Source: Clostridium lacusfryxellense
Lineage (GTDB): Bacteria; Bacillota; Clostridia; Clostridiales; Clostridiaceae
Reading direction: 5' to 3'
DNA length: 45,156 nucleotides
Assembly (NCBI RefSeq): GCF_018861735.1
Contig: NZ_JAHLEB010000043.1
Location: forward strand, 1 to 45,156
Part shown: one piece after another, positions 34,701 to 43,767 of the stretch
Numbering within the stretch: position 1 is the first letter of the stretch
Layout: each line of letters opens with the position of its first letter
Program-made: the position numbers and the translations under genes
The notes under the pieces: generated by a model
Databases searched by the model: none
Told to the model about the DNA's origin: nothing
Seen by the model: only the letters and a program-made list of their open reading frames with translations

Positions 34701-37700
34701 AATATTTCATGTCTACCTGGGTTTGACTCCACGCTAGCTCAAACACCCTATTTACATTGTGAAATTCACTATATTTTTTAGCCAAACTTATTACACTCTC
34801 TTTAGTACTTGCTATTGATGTAGTATATGCTATAGTACAGGTTTCACCGGATTTCACCTTAACTCTTCTTCTTATGCTTACTATAGGGTCTAGCACAGCT
34901 CCTACAGTATTGGATAGCGGTGCGTCAGTCTTCATAGATATAGGATGTGATGTGTTCTCCCCACGTCCTATGAAATTTGCTCTGCTAGTCTCATATTGCA
35001 TTGGCCCCACTGTAGTTCCATCTACAGCAACGGTTTGCATAATCCAAGGTTGTTTTCCTCCTTTAGATCTAGGTCTTCTCGTTGCCAAAATGCAAGTAGG
35101 ATTGTCTATATACTCTGTCTTTACAAACAGATTCCCAAAAGCTGGGTGCACTATATCAGCATCATAATGAGCAAGGGTTACTTCTAAATAACTTGTAACA
35201 TCTAAGTATTTACTTTCACTAGTATTGTTTGTAATTGATAACCTTCTTACCTCCGAATCATCTTCGGTAGACACGGTGATTTCCATGCGCGAAGTAATAT
35301 CACTATCACTCCTTGTAAATTCAGCCTTGTCTAAGGCAAATGTAACTTCATATCTATTGCCTACATTTTTGCATGGTTCATAAGTAGCACTAAAGTATTC
35401 ATTTTTACCTACATCCTTAATATACACAAACATACCTGTATTATCTTTAGTGACATCTTCTCTCCATCTGTAAATCATTGTTCTACCACGCTTAGCATAA
35501 CCTGCTCCACTATTTGAAATCATGAGTGAATAACTTCCATTAGAAATTAAATGTGTTTCTGGTGTTTCCGTTTTAGCTGTAGTATATTTTCTAACTATAA
35601 TCTTTTGCTTTCCTACAGTAGTGCCTGGAACATTAAACTTATGTTCCCTATCATATACTACTCTCTTAGAAACCTTCTCTTGAAGCAATAGCTCTGTAGC
35701 TTTCACCTTTGGCAAAGCATGAAATCTTTTTTGAAGAATATTCTCAAGTAACACATTGTCTATTGCCATTAAACTCATTCCCTCATGGTGAATCATAAAG
35801 CACTTAATAATAGCTTTAGGTTCATCTTTAGACATTCTACTTTTAGTGTAATCTACAGCTTCATAAAACCCATAAGTACCTTCTAATCCTTCTCTTGCTA
35901 GACTTTTAAGATTATTGTAAGCTCCTCTAAAATCAGTTTGGAGTGCCATAACAGTAGCATATGGTGCAATAACTAATTCATTCTCAAGTCCTGACTTTAA
36001 GCCTACTCCAGCTACTCCAAATGCCTTGTATTGGTAATTTGAATTTATATCAAAATTATAAAATGCAGATTCTGATATCCCAAAAGGTACACCTCTTTCA
36101 TTACAATACTTCTTTTGCGCGCCAATTACAGCATTGTATGTTTCATCCAGCATTGTTCCTGAATAATTTTTCATTATTAGTAGAGGCATCATGTATTCAA
36201 ACATGGTACCACTCCATGAAACTAATCCTTTACTTTTGCCCATTAGAGTCATAGACCTACCAAGTTTAAACCAATGTTTTTTAGGAACATCTCCCTTTGC
36301 TATTGCAACAAAGCTAGCCTGCCTTGACTCAGAAGCTAATAAATCATAATAACTCTTACCTAAGCTATCATTCTCAACATCATATCCGATTCTAAAAAGC
36401 TCTCTATCTTCATCATATAACATTTTAAAATCCGTATCCTCGGCCATTGTGTTTAGTCTTTCTTTTAAGCTCTGAATGTTATTAATAATCGTTTGAGCTT
36501 TTTCTTTTGTATGTTGCAATAAGTTTTTTAACTTTTCGCGTACTTCTCTACTTTGAAGTTTGTTACTTAACATATTTAATATGTTATTTATACTTTCTGG
36601 AATACAATTTATTGTTGTTTTCTCTGGTAGACTACGTAGTAACCCACTAATTTCTATATCTAGTTCTTTTTCATAATCATAATTGGTCCAAGGAAAAAAT
36701 TCATTTATCTCATCTAAAAATCCATTCACATCAACTCTTAATTTTTTATTCCAATATAGATTCTTTCCTTCTTCAATTTTTTCCACCTCCTGAATCTTAG
36801 GCACTAAATCTAAAAGAATAACTTTCCAAGAGTTAAAATCAATCTTTTCATTGTAAGTTTTTTGCATAACATCATTATATATTTCCTTGACGGCAGAGGT
36901 CGCCTCTATTTCTTCACTAGCAAGCCTAATATCATCCTGCAAACCCTTAACTTTCATATGTCTAAATATAGGGTTAGTCAAAAAATCCTCTAGTGCCCTA
37001 GCAACCATCCAAAGATAACCAACTAAATTACCACTATCTACAGTAGATACGTATCTAGGGTAAAGTGGGGCCTTAGTTTTAGTATCATACCAATTATAGA
37101 AATGACCATTATACATATCCAAACCTTCCATTGAAGACATGATCTTATCTATATTGTTAGATACATCTATGATCCCTATATATCCTAAATCATAGGCAAC
37201 TATATTAGTAGTAAGCTCCATTCCCATATTAGTTGGTGAAGTTCTATGCGCTAATCCATTTGGTGGATCTTCTTGATAATTGTCTGGTCCAAGCCAGTTA
37301 TTTTCATCATTAACGAAATCCTCAAAATATGCCCAAGTTTTTCTACTTAATTTCCTTAGGAATTTTTCTTCTTCCTCATCAATATTTAAGGATACTAAAC
37401 TTCTATCTCGACTAATAACATACGCAACTATAGGGCTTAAAAACCAAAGTATACACGAAGGCACACTAAGATATCCAATACTCATGCCCGAATTGAATGC
37501 TAAAAATAGAATCAAAAGTGAAATTGCACTACCAATCCACATAGATGTTATAAAATCTTTAAGCCTTTTCCCAAGTTTAACCTCCACATCTGCTGCTGTC
37601 TGCCATTCTAATAAATTTTTCTTGCTTACAATTAATCTATATAAAGTTCTAAATATGGCATCTAACATCATATATGCTTGAAATGGTATAAAGCAAAAAA

Positions 37701-40404
37701 TTAAAAATACTTGCTCTATTGCCATCTTACTATTTTGAATTTTACCAGATAAGCTTATGCCTTTAGCAGGTGAAACTACAGCTTCACTTACATCAAAAAG
37801 AATAGGTGCTAAAATTGCAACGAAGGCTGCAATAATCCACTTATCTGTGCCATCAGGAAGTATTGCCCCTATAGCAAGTATAAGTAAAATCGTAATGGAG
37901 GGTGCAAGTAAGCTCCGTCTTAAATTGTCAAATATTTTCCATTTAGAAATAAGATTTAGCGGTGATGACTTTTTAAGCCAAGGTAATAACTGCCAATCTC
38001 CTCTAGTCCACCTGTGTAATCTCATAGAGCTAGAATTGTAATAAGCTGGGTATCCATCAATAAATTCAACATCTGTAACTAATGCCGTCCTAACATATGA
38101 ACCCTCTAATAAATCATGACTTAATACAGTATTTTCTGGTATTTCATCCTTTAACATATAATTAAAGACATCTACATCATAGATTCCTTTACCAGTAAAA
38201 ATTCCCTCGCCAAATAAATCCTGGTATACATCTGACACTGCAGTAGTATATATATCTATCCCTGTTTCACCAGAAAATATTTTTGAAAACAAGGTTTTGT
38301 TTGCACTAAGAATAGATACTCCGATTCTTGGTTGCATTAGACCATAACCTCTGCTCACAATTTTTTTACTATGATTAATAACAGCGTTATTTAGTGGATG
38401 TGCCATAGCGCCTATAAGTTTCCTTGCAGAGTCCCTTGGAAGTTTTGTGTCTGCATCCAATGTAATAACATATTTAACCTTTCTAAGCTCCTTGGCGTCA
38501 GCACTTATTACATTGTAACTTGTATTCTCACTGCCCCTTAAAAACTCGTTAAACTCCATAAGTTTTCCACGTTTTCGCTCAAAACCCATCCACTTATTTT
38601 CTTTTTTATTGAATTGTCTATATCTATTTAAAAAGAAAAATATCTTTTTACCTTGACTACAATACTTTCTATTTAAACGTTCTATTAATAAAATGCCAGC
38701 ATCAATTATTTCTTTATCTCCTTTTTCATCCTTAGCATCACTATCACTAAAGTCGCCAAGGATTGCAAAAAATAAATTCTTTTGGTCATTAGCTAAATAA
38801 TATATTTCTAAATCATTTATTAGTTTATCCACCCTAGAATTATTATTTAACAATGTTGGAATCACTATAACCGTACTATATTTATCTGGTATTTCTTCCT
38901 TAAAATCCATCTTAGGTATAAATGATGGATTATTCAAAACACTTATACTCCAATTGAACATTGATATTGCTATTTCGCTACAGGGCACTAATATAACAAT
39001 TATAGCTAGAATATATCTCCATAAATCTTTGTCAACATCATTAAATAAACTACTCGCAATGATCAGAGATGTTATTAGGAATGTAAATATAATAATAGTA
39101 GTTATATAAAAACTTGCTGCATTTTTCCTTATTATATCTTTCAAACCATCTGTGCCGTTATTTTTATATCCTAATTTGCTTTTTAGTTCATCAAGTCCCT
39201 CATCTATTAAGTAATATCCAACATGCCCTTTATATATATTATTTGTTAAATCTTTAATCTTGTTATCTACTTTATCATTCTCTATGCAAGCTTCTATAGC
39301 CTTTTTTGCGATATATGCTTCTGGAAGTTTTGTATGTTTAGATAATTTCTCTATCTCATGTCTATATTTATCTCTAGATTTAAAGTCCATTTTATAGTAA
39401 ATGCCCGAGGGATCCGCCCTTAAGATATGCTCTACAAAACTTAACTTTTCAAAATATTTTTTCCAATTTAGCCCTTCAATAACTCTTATACTATTAATTG
39501 AATTTGCCATCGATATTTCTAAATTTGCTTCAACCTGATGTTCTAATGCTATAACTCTATCTGAAGTTGTATCCTGAACTCCAAGTCTTTCATCTATAAA
39601 ATCATAAACCTCTTTAGAATCAATTCCATTATCTCTTAACAATTTAAGTAACCTTTCTGTAAAATGAGAGCTAAATGTGAACTTTTCACTATTTAGCACA
39701 GAAATTTCTGTGGCAATTTTTCCTTCATTGAAAGCATTGATTAATCTTTCAGCAACGATTTCTGCATCTTTTTTATCATGCTCGACTTTAACAATTTTCT
39801 CGGTTATCTTACTAATATTCTGAATTAATGCAATTTTAAGCATTATAGGAATAGCCCAAAGCTCCCCACTTGTAAGTACTGCATTTTTTTGGTACGCACT
39901 AATAAAGTTTGAGATAACGACCTCATCCATCCTCCCATCAGTGTGAGATACTATCTCAATAGCTATATGATAAACCCTTGGATAACCCTTCATAACTCCC
40001 TTGTATATTACTGGAAGATCTTTATAATATGTTTGTGGCATATTATACTTAATACTTTTATATTCCTTTTCTACCAAATAAAGATTATCTAAAAGCCACT
40101 CTGCGGCAGGTAATACCTCTTTTTTTTCTTTACCCTCTTTATCAATATTCTCGTAGCCTCTTAAAATTTTCTCATAACTTCTATCTAAATTACTAATAAG
40201 CTTTTTCTTACAGTTAGTATTTTTGACATCAGAATAATGACGTGCTATTTCAAAGGCATGTTTTTCTAAATCTTCCCTATTTACATTTATTGTTGGAACA
40301 TCTTTTAGTAAGTTTTCTTCTTCATAATATTTCAGATTTTTACTTACCACTATGTAGATTAAAATACTTATCACGACTATTGCCCCTAATATAACATATG
40401 GCAT
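31753..40404 (-). CDS. Cyclic beta-1,2-glucan synthase-like giant enzyme (GT84 / glycoamylase-like / GH94)
   Basis: About 2883 residues, similar in size to NdvB/Cgs proteins (about 2800). A membrane anchor lies at residues 4-23. Membrane helices near 428-478 lead into a glycosyltransferase domain with LDADTKLPRDSARKLIGAM near 650 and RWTRGDWQLLPWL near 800; more helices lie near 830-1000. A glycoamylase-like domain (about 1020-1530) contains TSPTNMGMELTTNIVAYDLGYI and SWSGTMFEYMMPLL. The C-terminal part is a GH94 phosphorylase-like domain with YQSGGAYGFRDQLQD near 2430 and GSGDWNDGM, bearing the catalytic Asp, near 2570. It probably elongates and cyclises beta-1,2-glucan from UDP-glucose at the membrane. 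The start is the ATG after AAAGGGG. Confidence 0.92.
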   Translation of the reverse strand: MPYVILGAIVVISILIYIVVSKNLKYYEEENLLKDVPTINVNREDLEKHAFEIARHYSDVKNTNCKKKLISNLDRSYEKILRGYENIDKEGKEKKEVLPAAEWLLDNLYLVEKEYKSIKYNMPQTYYKDLPVIYKGVMKGYPRVYHIAIEIVSHTDGRMDEVVISNFISAYQKNAVLTSGELWAIPIMLKIALIQNISKITEKIVKVEHDKKDAEIVAERLINAFNEGKIATEISVLNSEKFTFSSHFTERLLKLLRDNGIDSKEVYDFIDERLGVQDTTSDRVIALEHQVEANLEISMANSINSIRVIEGLNWKKYFEKLSFVEHILRADPSGIYYKMDFKSRDKYRHEIEKLSKHTKLPEAYIAKKAIEACIENDKVDNKIKDLTNNIYKGHVGYYLIDEGLDELKSKLGYKNNGTDGLKDIIRKNAASFYITTIIIFTFLITSLIIASSLFNDVDKDLWRYILAIIVILVPCSEIAISMFNWSISVLNNPSFIPKMDFKEEIPDKYSTVIVIPTLLNNNSRVDKLINDLEIYYLANDQKNLFFAILGDFSDSDAKDEKGDKEIIDAGILLIERLNRKYCSQGKKIFFFLNRYRQFNKKENKWMGFERKRGKLMEFNEFLRGSENTSYNVISADAKELRKVKYVITLDADTKLPRDSARKLIGAMAHPLNNAVINHSKKIVSRGYGLMQPRIGVSILSANKTLFSKIFSGETGIDIYTTAVSDVYQDLFGEGIFTGKGIYDVDVFNYMLKDEIPENTVLSHDLLEGSYVRTALVTDVEFIDGYPAYYNSSSMRLHRWTRGDWQLLPWLKKSSPLNLISKWKIFDNLRRSLLAPSITILLILAIGAILPDGTDKWIIAAFVAILAPILFDVSEAVVSPAKGISLSGKIQNSKMAIEQVFLIFCFIPFQAYMMLDAIFRTLYRLIVSKKNLLEWQTAADVEVKLGKRLKDFITSMWIGSAISLLILFLAFNSGMSIGYLSVPSCILWFLSPIVAYVISRDRSLVSLNIDEEEEKFLRKLSRKTWAYFEDFVNDENNWLGPDNYQEDPPNGLAHRTSPTNMGMELTTNIVAYDLGYIGIIDVSNNIDKIMSSMEGLDMYNGHFYNWYDTKTKAPLYPRYVSTVDSGNLVGYLWMVARALEDFLTNPIFRHMKVKGLQDDIRLASEEIEATSAVKEIYNDVMQKTYNEKIDFNSWKVILLDLVPKIQEVEKIEEGKNLYWNKKLRVDVNGFLDEINEFFPWTNYDYEKELDIEISGLLRSLPEKTTINCIPESINNILNMLSNKLQSREVREKLKNLLQHTKEKAQTIINNIQSLKERLNTMAEDTDFKMLYDEDRELFRIGYDVENDSLGKSYYDLLASESRQASFVAIAKGDVPKKHWFKLGRSMTLMGKSKGLVSWSGTMFEYMMPLLIMKNYSGTMLDETYNAVIGAQKKYCNERGVPFGISESAFYNFDINSNYQYKAFGVAGVGLKSGLENELVIAPYATVMALQTDFRGAYNNLKSLAREGLEGTYGFYEAVDYTKSRMSKDEPKAIIKCFMIHHEGMSLMAIDNVLLENILQKRFHALPKVKATELLLQEKVSKRVVYDREHKFNVPGTTVGKQKIIVRKYTTAKTETPETHLISNGSYSLMISNSGAGYAKRGRTMIYRWREDVTKDNTGMFVYIKDVGKNEYFSATYEPCKNVGNRYEVTFALDKAEFTRSDSDITSRMEITVSTEDDSEVRRLSITNNTSESKYLDVTSYLEVTLAHYDADIVHPAFGNLFVKTEYIDNPTCILATRRPRSKGGKQPWIMQTVAVDGTTVGPMQYETSRANFIGRGENTSHPISMKTDAPLSNTVGAVLDPIVSIRRRVKVKSGETCTIAYTTSIASTKESVISLAKKYSEFHNVNRVFELAWSQTQVDMKYLGIKSSQANLYQVMASKILFLNSTFKLREEYIKKVAKGQFTLWGYGISGDLPIMLLIVRESKDKDLVRQLLNAHEYLSLKGLKVDLIIINLQIASYDQPLQTDIKDLVGSSHLRDKENKPGGLFVLSKATIIDEDIELLISIARIVIDSSKGMIVTQIQNNSKKIEKVELLKNVEKQFTFKTHKFELEPLGYFNDLGGFNVENENYTILLKDFNNTPAPWINVISNGDFGFHVSESGSAYTWQQNSRENKITTWSNDSISDECSEVIYLRDDSNCNVWSITPKPIRDGGEYLIEHGFGYSSFKHEAYGIMGEVIMFVPMEHNVKLVKIKLKNNSNITRDLSITYYAEMVMGVVREHTAQHIVTYLDKENEYIYATNSYNQHFGKLKAFLKLYGGEQQSFTGNRSEFLGRGGSTEDPEVLKRVRLSNNVGAGMDPCLAVTSKIKIEPNMQIELIVMLGENENLDNISSIISQFKDFERVDSELENVKKYWNKILHTVQVKTPDKSMDLMLNGWLMYQTIVCRLWARTAFYQSGGAYGFRDQLQDVMSLSILEPSMTRKQILYSASRQFVEGDVQHWWHPVVDSGIRTRFSDDLLWLPYVTMDYIKNTGDYAILDEEAGYLMDTPLAEGEDERYNVSRKADFTGSIYEHCIKAIDKALKFGPHNIPLMGSGDWNDGMSTVGNKGKGESVWLGWFLYDILGDFASACTFKKDDERFQKYKDMKEYIRVNLEENAWDGKWYRRAYFDDGTPLGSSQNEECKIDSLSQSWAVISGAASKERAAEAMESLERYLIKEDNGMILLLTPPFSKSNLEPGYIKGYVPGVRENGGQYTHAATWVILAFAKLYKTDTAVKLYNMINPINHTKTMTDCQRYKTEPYVMTADVYGKEPHVGRGGWSWYTGTSGWMYRTGIEAILGLKLKEGKGFTIEPCVPDEWPSYEIIYKKEKFEYVIEVKREGEKGIWIDGDLCIDGLVPFIDGVHKVLVII

Positions 40405-40504
40405 TATAAACACCCCTTTAACACTTTTTGTTAATAATATTTGTAAAGTTTTCGGACTAGATGAAATTATTGTCTCCAACTAATCGTTTAATTATTAGTA
40501 AAAA

Positions 40505-40528
40505 TAAAAAAAACTCACAACGAAATAA
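40505..40528 (-). terminator. Downstream half of a terminator split by the IS element
   Basis: ACTCACAA (40513-40520) and TTGTGAGT (42251-42258) were once one stem around the 8-base loop CGAAATAA; on the minus strand a run of eight T follows at 40505-40512. It would have ended the aminopeptidase transcript before the glucan synthase gene. The IS copy now sits in the loop and separates the two arms by about 1.7 kb. Confidence 0.8.
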
Positions 40529-42242
40529 GAGGCCACTGAAAAACTATATGAAAAATCGTCATCGAATTAAAGATGGCGATTTTTTTATGTAAAAGACTAA
40601 AAAACAAAAAGGAAATTTAAAAGATATGTCGAATTAGTATAGTAGAATAAAATAAAAGGGGCTAAACTATTATGCTAAAAGGACAATTGGAAATAGAAAT
40701 AAATATATACCATAGCTTATATTCGTTAATTATTCCGAAAGATAACATTTTAAAGCAAATTAATGACCTTGTTGACTTTTCTTTTGTTTATGACGAATTA
40801 ATGATTAACTATAGTTCATCAATGGGTCGAGGTGCTATTAACCCCATAATGCTATTTAAATATTTGCTTTTGAAAGTTATCTATGAACTGTCAGATGAAG
40901 ATGTTGTTGAAAGAGCTCTTTACGACATGTCCTTTAAATATTTTCTGAATTTAGCCCCAGAAGAAACAAATTTAATAAACTCAAGTACATTAACTAAATT
41001 TAGAAAGCTTCGCCTTAAAGATATGAATTTATTGGATTTATTAATAAATAAGACTGTAGAACTGGCTATAAAAGAGGGAGTTTTAAAAAGTAAAGCAATA
41101 ATAGTTGATGCGACACATACCAAGTCACGTTATAACCAAAAATCAGCAGGAGAAGAATTATTGAAACGTGCAAAAAACTTAAGAAAAACATTGTACGGAG
41201 TAAATCCTGGTATTAAAGAAGAGTTGCCTAATAAAGTTACAACTGGAGTACTCGAAGATATTCTTGAGTACTGCAAATTATTAATTGATAGCATAAACGA
41301 GAAGCCAGAAATTGTAGCAAATCCAGCTGTGAAAACTAAATTAAGCTACTTAACTGAAGCTGTTAGTGATGACTTAGAAAATCTAAAACTATCAAAAGAT
41401 GAGGATGCAAAAGTTGGTCATAAAACTGAGGATAGTTCTTTTTTTGGATATAAATCACACCTTGCTATGAGTGAAGAACGTGTAATTACAGCAGCTGTTA
41501 TTACAACTGGCGAAAAGAGTGATGGAAAGGAACTCATAACCTTAATAGAAAAAAGCCGTGAGGCTGGTATAGAGGTTAATGAAGTTATTGGAGATACAGC
41601 TTATTCTGAAAAGAAAAACCTAGAATATACAAAAGAAAATAAAATTGCATTAATTTCAAGACTAAATACAAGGAAAACGAAAAAAAGAGGATGAATTTGA
41701 GTTTAACAAAGATGCAGGTTTATTTGTATGTCCAGCAGGCTATATGGCTATTAAAAAAGCAAAACAGGGAAGGAAGAATATTGGTAGAAACCAAGTGCTA
41801 ACTTATTATTTTAATGTAGAGATGTGTAAAAATTGTGATCATAAAAATGGGTGCTATAAAGAAGGTGCTAAATCTAAAACTTATTCAGTTTCAATAAAGT
41901 CAAATACCCACAAAGATCAAATGGAGTTCGAAAAAAGTGAATATTTTAAAAAACGTGCTAGGGAACGTTATATGATAGAGGCTAAAAACAGTGAACTTAA
42001 GCACCAGCATGGCTATGATGTAGCAACATCATCAGGCTTAATTAGCATGCAAATGCAAGGTGCGTTATCAATCTTCACAGTAAATCTAAAAAGAATAATT
42101 AAGTTGAAAAGCATTAAATAGGACCTTTTAAACTTAATTATAACAGAGAACGCATGAGATATCCAAAAATATGGATATCTCATGCTTTTTCTGTTCAATC
42201 TTGAAAACTCAACTGAAAAAGAGTGCTTTTTTCAGTGGCCTC
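40529..42242 (+). mobile_element. IS1182-family insertion sequence
   Basis: 1714 bases bounded by perfect 15-base terminal inverted repeats, GAGGCCACTGAAAAA at 40529-40543 and its complement at 42228-42242. An 8-base direct repeat, CGAAATAA, flanks it at 40521-40528 and 42243-42250, the target duplication. Inside the left end, a hairpin (AAAATCGTCATC ... GATGGCGATTTT, about 40551-40587) would block read-in transcription; a second hairpin (GCATGAGATATCCA ... TGGATATCTCATGC, 42152-42185) followed by T ends the transposase transcript. The intact ends and duplication point to recent insertion. Confidence 0.93.
40672..42121 (+). pseudogene. IS1182-family transposase, interrupted by a frameshift
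   Basis: The first frame (40672-41694, 340 residues) holds the N-terminal helical domain and two catalytic aspartates of the DDE type (AIIVDATHTKSRY and EVIGDTAYSEKKN). The second frame, readable from about 41687 to 42121, continues with EDEFEFNKDAGLFVCPAGYMAIKKAKQG, a cysteine cluster (CKNCDHKNGCYKEG), and the catalytic glutamate in RERYMIEAKNSELKHQHG. The break is at a run of seven A (41680-41686): removing one A restores one continuous protein of about 482 residues. It could be a mutation, a sequencing error in the homopolymer, or slippage-dependent expression. Confidence 0.88.
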
Positions 42243-42291
42243 CGAAATAATTGTGAGTCTTTTGCAGACATGAATCTTAGCTTTATTTAAA

Positions 42292-43593
42292 TTAAATTTT
42301 ATAGAATTCTTCGAAAGATTTAGTTACATAAGTATGATCCATTACTCCACCTAGTTCTCTTATAGAATGCATAGCAAGTGTTGGGCTACCCATATCCACA
42401 GATCGTATATTTAAATGTGTTGAAGATATTGGTCCTATAGTTGAACCTCCACGGGCATCCGAACGATTAACAAACTTTTGCATTGGAACCCCTGCTTTTT
42501 CACAAACTAATTCATAGACTGCAGCGGAATTACTATCAGTTGTATAACTTTGATTTGCACTTATTTTTATAACTGGGCCTTTATTCATATAAGGCTTATT
42601 CGTTGGGTCATTTTTTTCTGGACTATTAGGATGTAGAGCATGTGCATTGTCTGCAGATATTATAAAGGATTTAGAAATAGCTCTTAAGAAATCCTCTCGA
42701 CTTTTATCTAAGGATATAGCAATTCGCTCTAAAACATCAACTAACATATTTGAATCAGCGCCTTGTTTTGTTGAACTTCCTACTTCTTCATTATCAAAAC
42801 AAACCATTACGTTCGTTGCCACAACTGCTGTGGTCCTAGTAAGTGCCTTTATACCTGCATGCACCATAGCTAAGTCATCAAGTCTTGAGCTTGATATAAA
42901 TTCATTATTTAAGCCAATAATTGACCCTTTTTCATATTCATAAAGGAATAAATCAAAGTCTATAATTTGTTTAATGTCTACAGATAATTCCTTAGCTATA
43001 GCACTCATAAGGTAATTATCCTTTTCTAACTCACCACTTACCATTGAAAGTAGTGGTAAAGTGTCCTTTTGCTTATTTAATTCAAATCCAGTATTTATTT
43101 CTCTATTCATATGAATTGCGATATTTGGAATTATCAATATAGGCTTTCTAATATTGACTAGTCTAGTTTCTGGATATAAAATATTCTGACCTCTTAAAGT
43201 TACCCGTCCTGCTATTGAAAGTGGCCTATCCATCCAAGTATTGAGTATTGGTCCGCCATAAACCTCTGTATTTAATTTTACGTATATATCATCCACCACC
43301 ATTTCTGGTTTTGGTTTAATTCTAAAACTAGGTGAATCAGTATGGGCACCTATAATTTTAAAACCATTCTCCTCAATTTCACCAAGTCCAACCACAAAAG
43401 CAGTTATCGCTGAATCATTCTTAGTACTATAGTATTTTCCGCCTTTTTTAAGATTCCATTTATCTCCTTCTTTAATTTGTAAGAAGCCCTCTTTGTCTAA
43501 AACCCCTTTAACCTTCTCTACGGCATGGAAAGCTGTTGGACTATCATAAATAAAATCAATAAGCTCTTGCGCAAATTCTAATTCTTTGTTCAT
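42292..43593 (-). CDS. apeB: M18 family aspartyl aminopeptidase
   Basis: 433 residues. It is a cytoplasmic dizinc aminopeptidase that removes N-terminal residues, preferentially acidic ones in characterised members. Metal-ligand and catalytic segments are intact: IGAHTDSPSFRIKPKPE, FDNEEVGSSTKQGADSNM, SADNAHALHPNSPEKNDP, and near the C-terminus STHLNIRSVDMGSPTLAMHSIRELGG. The ATG follows GGAGGAAT. It is monocistronic; its terminator has been split by the IS insertion, so some transcripts may now run into the IS or be ended by the hairpins in it. Confidence 0.95.
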   Translation of the reverse strand: MNKELEFAQELIDFIYDSPTAFHAVEKVKGVLDKEGFLQIKEGDKWNLKKGGKYYSTKNDSAITAFVVGLGEIEENGFKIIGAHTDSPSFRIKPKPEMVVDDIYVKLNTEVYGGPILNTWMDRPLSIAGRVTLRGQNILYPETRLVNIRKPILIIPNIAIHMNREINTGFELNKQKDTLPLLSMVSGELEKDNYLMSAIAKELSVDIKQIIDFDLFLYEYEKGSIIGLNNEFISSSRLDDLAMVHAGIKALTRTTAVVATNVMVCFDNEEVGSSTKQGADSNMLVDVLERIAISLDKSREDFLRAISKSFIISADNAHALHPNSPEKNDPTNKPYMNKGPVIKISANQSYTTDSNSAAVYELVCEKAGVPMQKFVNRSDARGGSTIGPISSTHLNIRSVDMGSPTLAMHSIRELGGVMDHTYVTKSFEEFYKI

Positions 43594-43767
43594 ATATATA
43601 TTCCTCCAATGAATGTTATGGCTTTTAATTATCTATTTTATTAGTATAACAAATTTTTTTCATAATATTTCTATAAAATCTAAATAAATGCTATAATAAA
43701 CTATATGTTTAAAATTAATGATTAAAATTCTTATTTTAAATTATACTATACAATCAGAGGTGAAAAT

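Noticed and set aside
34874-35167. 97-codon antisense frame in the glucan synthase gene
   Set aside because: It is the mirror of a strongly supported coding frame and has no start signal.
37280-37681. 133-codon antisense frame in the glucan synthase gene
   Set aside because: It is opposite to conserved membrane-segment coding sequence; Ser/Leu-rich composition is as expected from antisense of such regions.
41680-41694. Canonical -1 programmed frameshift in the IS transposase
   Set aside because: The -1 frame after the A-run does not continue the transposase; the correct frame needs +1 (or one A less), so a standard -1 slippery heptamer does not explain it.
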